Part shown: one piece after another, positions 61,900 through 64,000 of the stretch
How positions within the stretch are numbered: position 1 is the stretch's first letter
Layout: every line of letters begins with the position of its first letter
Origin: Arenicella chitinivorans
Lineage (GTDB): Bacteria > Pseudomonadota > Gammaproteobacteria > Arenicellales > Arenicellaceae
Assembly: GCF_014651515.1 (NCBI RefSeq)
Contig: NZ_BMXA01000002.1
Location: 558,001-622,000, forward strand
DNA length: 64,000 nt
Reading direction: 5' to 3'
The notes under the pieces: generated by a model
What the model was told of the DNA's origin: nothing
Databases searched by the model: none
The model's input: only the letters and a program-made list of their open reading frames with translations
Made by a program: the position numbers and the translations under genes

Positions 61900-64000
61900 A
61901 TGCAACATCTCTTGGCATTTTTGCTGCTACTTAGTGTCAGTGTCAGTGCGTTTGGTCAGACGCCGCTCAGTATCGAACGTATTTTCAGCTCGCCCTCCTT
62001 GGATGGTTCTGCGCCGCGCACATTGGCGATTTCACCGGATGGGCAACGCGTAACCTTTCTGCGTGGCAAGCAAGACGATTACGAGCGCTACGATTTATGG
62101 GCGTATCAGATCGAGTCCGGCAAGACGGAGATGCTGGTAAATTCAGACGATCTGCATCAGGGTGATGAGCAGTTGTCTGACGAGGAAAAAGCACGCCGGG
62201 AGCGTTTGCGTTTGTCGGGCAGCGGCATTGTTGATTACAGCTGGTCCAGCGATGGTAAGGCGCTCTTGTTTCCCCTTGCTGGAGATGTGTATTACTACCA
62301 ACTGGCGGATGGCAAACGAGCGGCGAGCGTGAAGAAACTACTCGATACGCCAGAGTTCGAAACCGACATTCAGTTGTCGCCCAACAGCACGTATATCTCC
62401 TTTATTCGTGATCAGAATTTATATGTTCTGAACATTGAGACCGGCAAAGAAACCGCAATCACGCGTCAAGGCGGCGGTCACATTAAATACGGCATGGCGG
62501 AGTTTGTTGCGCAGGAGGAGATGGGGCGATTAACTGGCTACTGGTGGTCGCCAGACGAGCGGCACATTGCGTTCACGCGAGTCGATGAAGCCCCCGTGGA
62601 GGTGATTACGCGCAGTGAAATCTACGCCGATTCGATTGAGATGATCGAGCAAAAATACCCCTTGGCCGGGACCGACAACGTCGATGTGCAGTTAGCGATT
62701 CAGAATGTCTCGTCCGGTAAGCGTCAGTGGATTGATCTGGGTAAGGAGAAAGACATTTATCTGGCACGGGGCGAATGGGCCAAAGACAATGTGCACTTCA
62801 CCTATCAAATCCAATCGCGCAATCAGCAGCAATTAGTGCTGTGGGCCTTCAATATCAACACTGATCAACAACGGCCGCTGATTACCGAAACGAGCGATAC
62901 CTGGGTAAATCTCCATAAAGCCTTGCGATTCTTGGACGACCAGGCACATTTTATCTGGGCTTCGGAACGCGATGGGTATAAACACTTGTACCTCTATCAT
63001 CTGCAACATGGTTTGGTACGACAGCTCACGCAGGGGGACTGGGTGGTGACCTCGCTGGATGCGGTGGATGAAACGAATCAGCAGGTCTATTTCAGCGGCC
63101 GCAAGGACTCCGTGATCGAGAACCACGTTTACCGGGTTCCGTTGGGTGGTGGTGAGGTCGTGCGCGTGAGTCAACGTGATGGGTTCCACTCCGTTAAGTT
63201 CAGTGAGAATGCGCTGATTTATGTCGATAACTTTTCGACCATTAATTCGCCACCGCAGGTCAGCGTGCATCAGGCGAATGGCAAACAGCTAACCTGGTTG
63301 GCCGAAAACGCGATCAATGCCGAGCACCCATTAGCACCTTACCAAACGCAATGGGTACAGCCTGAGTTCGGCACACTCACCACGCAGGACGACGCACGGC
63401 TTCATTACCGTTTATACAAGCCTAAAACGATCAAACACAAACACCCAGTGATTGTGTTTGTCTACGGTGGGCCGGGCGTACAAGTCGTGACGAACAAATG
63501 GTACGGTCAGCGTGGTTTGCTGATGCAGCATTGGGTCAACAAGGGTTACGTCGTCTTCTCAATTGATAATCGTGGTTCGAAATATCGCGGTAAAGCCTTT
63601 GAAGACCCCTTGTACCTCAAGATGGGTGAGGTCGAAGTGCGAGATCAAATAGAAGGCGTTAAGTTTTTACGCACATTGCCTTACGTGGACCCGCAGCGAA
63701 TTGGTATTTACGGACACAGCTATGGCGGGTATATGAGCATTATGAGTATGTTCAAAGGCGCAGACTATTTTGCCGCTGGTGTTGCCGGTGCCCCAGTGAC
63801 AGATTGGCGGCTCTACGACACCCATTACACAGAACGTTACATGGGCGATCCACGTCAGGTCGATGATGCGTACACGGCCGCTTCAGTGTTTCCGCACGCT
63901 GACGGCTTAGGCGGGCCGCTGTTGATTTACCATGGGATGGCCGACGACAACGTGCTGTTTACGCATGCGACTATGCTGTACAAGCACTTGCAGGATAGTG
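61900..64000 (+). CDS. S9B-family dipeptidyl peptidase, truncated by the window edge
   Basis: 700 residues are visible before the right edge. A signal peptide (about 1-20, ending AFGQ) begins at the ATG. The N-terminal beta-propeller (about 30-480) includes EFVAQEEMGR, the Glu pair that grips the free N-terminus in DPP4-type enzymes. The hydrolase domain has VYGGPG, the nucleophile Ser607 in GHSYGGYMS and the Asp region HGMADDNVLF; the catalytic His should lie just past the edge. It removes N-terminal dipeptides, typically Xaa-Pro, in the periplasm. Monocistronic start after the sat terminator. Confidence 0.95.
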   Translation, partial: MQHLLAFLLLLSVSVSAFGQTPLSIERIFSSPSLDGSAPRTLAISPDGQRVTFLRGKQDDYERYDLWAYQIESGKTEMLVNSDDLHQGDEQLSDEEKARRERLRLSGSGIVDYSWSSDGKALLFPLAGDVYYYQLADGKRAASVKKLLDTPEFETDIQLSPNSTYISFIRDQNLYVLNIETGKETAITRQGGGHIKYGMAEFVAQEEMGRLTGYWWSPDERHIAFTRVDEAPVEVITRSEIYADSIEMIEQKYPLAGTDNVDVQLAIQNVSSGKRQWIDLGKEKDIYLARGEWAKDNVHFTYQIQSRNQQQLVLWAFNINTDQQRPLITETSDTWVNLHKALRFLDDQAHFIWASERDGYKHLYLYHLQHGLVRQLTQGDWVVTSLDAVDETNQQVYFSGRKDSVIENHVYRVPLGGGEVVRVSQRDGFHSVKFSENALIYVDNFSTINSPPQVSVHQANGKQLTWLAENAINAEHPLAPYQTQWVQPEFGTLTTQDDARLHYRLYKPKTIKHKHPVIVFVYGGPGVQVVTNKWYGQRGLLMQHWVNKGYVVFSIDNRGSKYRGKAFEDPLYLKMGEVEVRDQIEGVKFLRTLPYVDPQRIGIYGHSYGGYMSIMSMFKGADYFAAGVAGAPVTDWRLYDTHYTERYMGDPRQVDDAYTAASVFPHADGLGGPLLIYHGMADDNVLFTHATMLYKHLQDS

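Noticed and set aside
62833-63270. 145-codon minus-strand ORF
   Set aside because: Antisense to the beta-propeller of the S9B peptidase.
1-64000. CRISPR arrays, prophage, insertion sequences, integrons
   Set aside because: No regularly spaced repeats, transposase, integrase or att-like duplications were seen. The tRNA-Gln is flanked by its conserved neighbours, not by an integrated element.

Overview
The window is a contiguous, gene-dense chromosomal segment of a free-living, aerobic Gammaproteobacterium, very likely marine, with roughly half G+C. Two things point to this class: housekeeping neighbourhoods typical of it (hemA-prfA-prmC; TPR lipoprotein-lolB-ispE-tRNA-Gln-prs-rplY-pth-ychF; the alpha-2-macroglobulin/pbpC pair), and gammaproteobacterial-type proteins throughout. 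I cannot name the genus from sequence alone. I saw no phage, insertion sequence, integrase, CRISPR array or rRNA operon.

Layout. 1-5.6 kb, minus strand: start of a probable AI-2E-family transporter (cut by the window edge), a tiny membrane protein, prmC, prfA, hemA and a large polytopic protein that may be a diverged CstA relative. 5.7-13.5 kb, plus strand: envelope and translation housekeeping genes with one tRNA-Gln. 13.6-17.8 kb, minus strand: class Ia ribonucleotide reductase nrdA-nrdB behind two NrdR boxes, a cobalamin riboswitch and a hairpin that hides the nrdA Shine-Dalgarno. 17.9-26.7 kb: an accessory island of secreted proteins (SDGT-repeat protein, TonB-like protein, cupredoxin lipoprotein) joined to a transmembrane sensor Ser/Thr kinase, facing an outer-membrane barrel, a PP2C phosphatase and a double-FHA protein. 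This is the best candidate here for an undescribed system. 27-38 kb: a lipoprotein, an aldo/keto reductase, a giant thioester alpha-2-macroglobulin with PbpC, and a half-size GDT1-type membrane protein. 38-45 kb: rimK with an aspartoacylase-like partner, mgtE, a PaiB-like protein, a secreted hydrolase and a beta-helix protein. 45-48.2 kb: an extended UmuD-like protein under a long palindrome, an orphan Phd-type antitoxin, a secreted amidohydrolase, and a MerC-like membrane protein behind a near-perfect Zur box. 48.4-53.2 kb: a three-gene 2-oxoacid:ferredoxin oxidoreductase operon. 53.3-64 kb: a methyltransferase-like protein, parC, tal, vanZ, an atypical Nramp-family protein, a TetR regulator, cysC, sat, and an S9B dipeptidyl peptidase cut by the right edge.

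How they work together. Most genes are housekeeping: haem, isoprenoid and PRPP synthesis, translation termination and recycling, lipoprotein sorting, dNTP supply, sulfate activation. The regulatory sequences carry much of the novelty: B12 and dNTP control of nrdAB, a terminator-like hairpin inside pth that could end rplY transcripts, a Zur site on a MerC-like gene, and a 29-bp palindrome over the umuD-like start. All functions are inferred from recognisable motifs and context; nothing was searched against databases.
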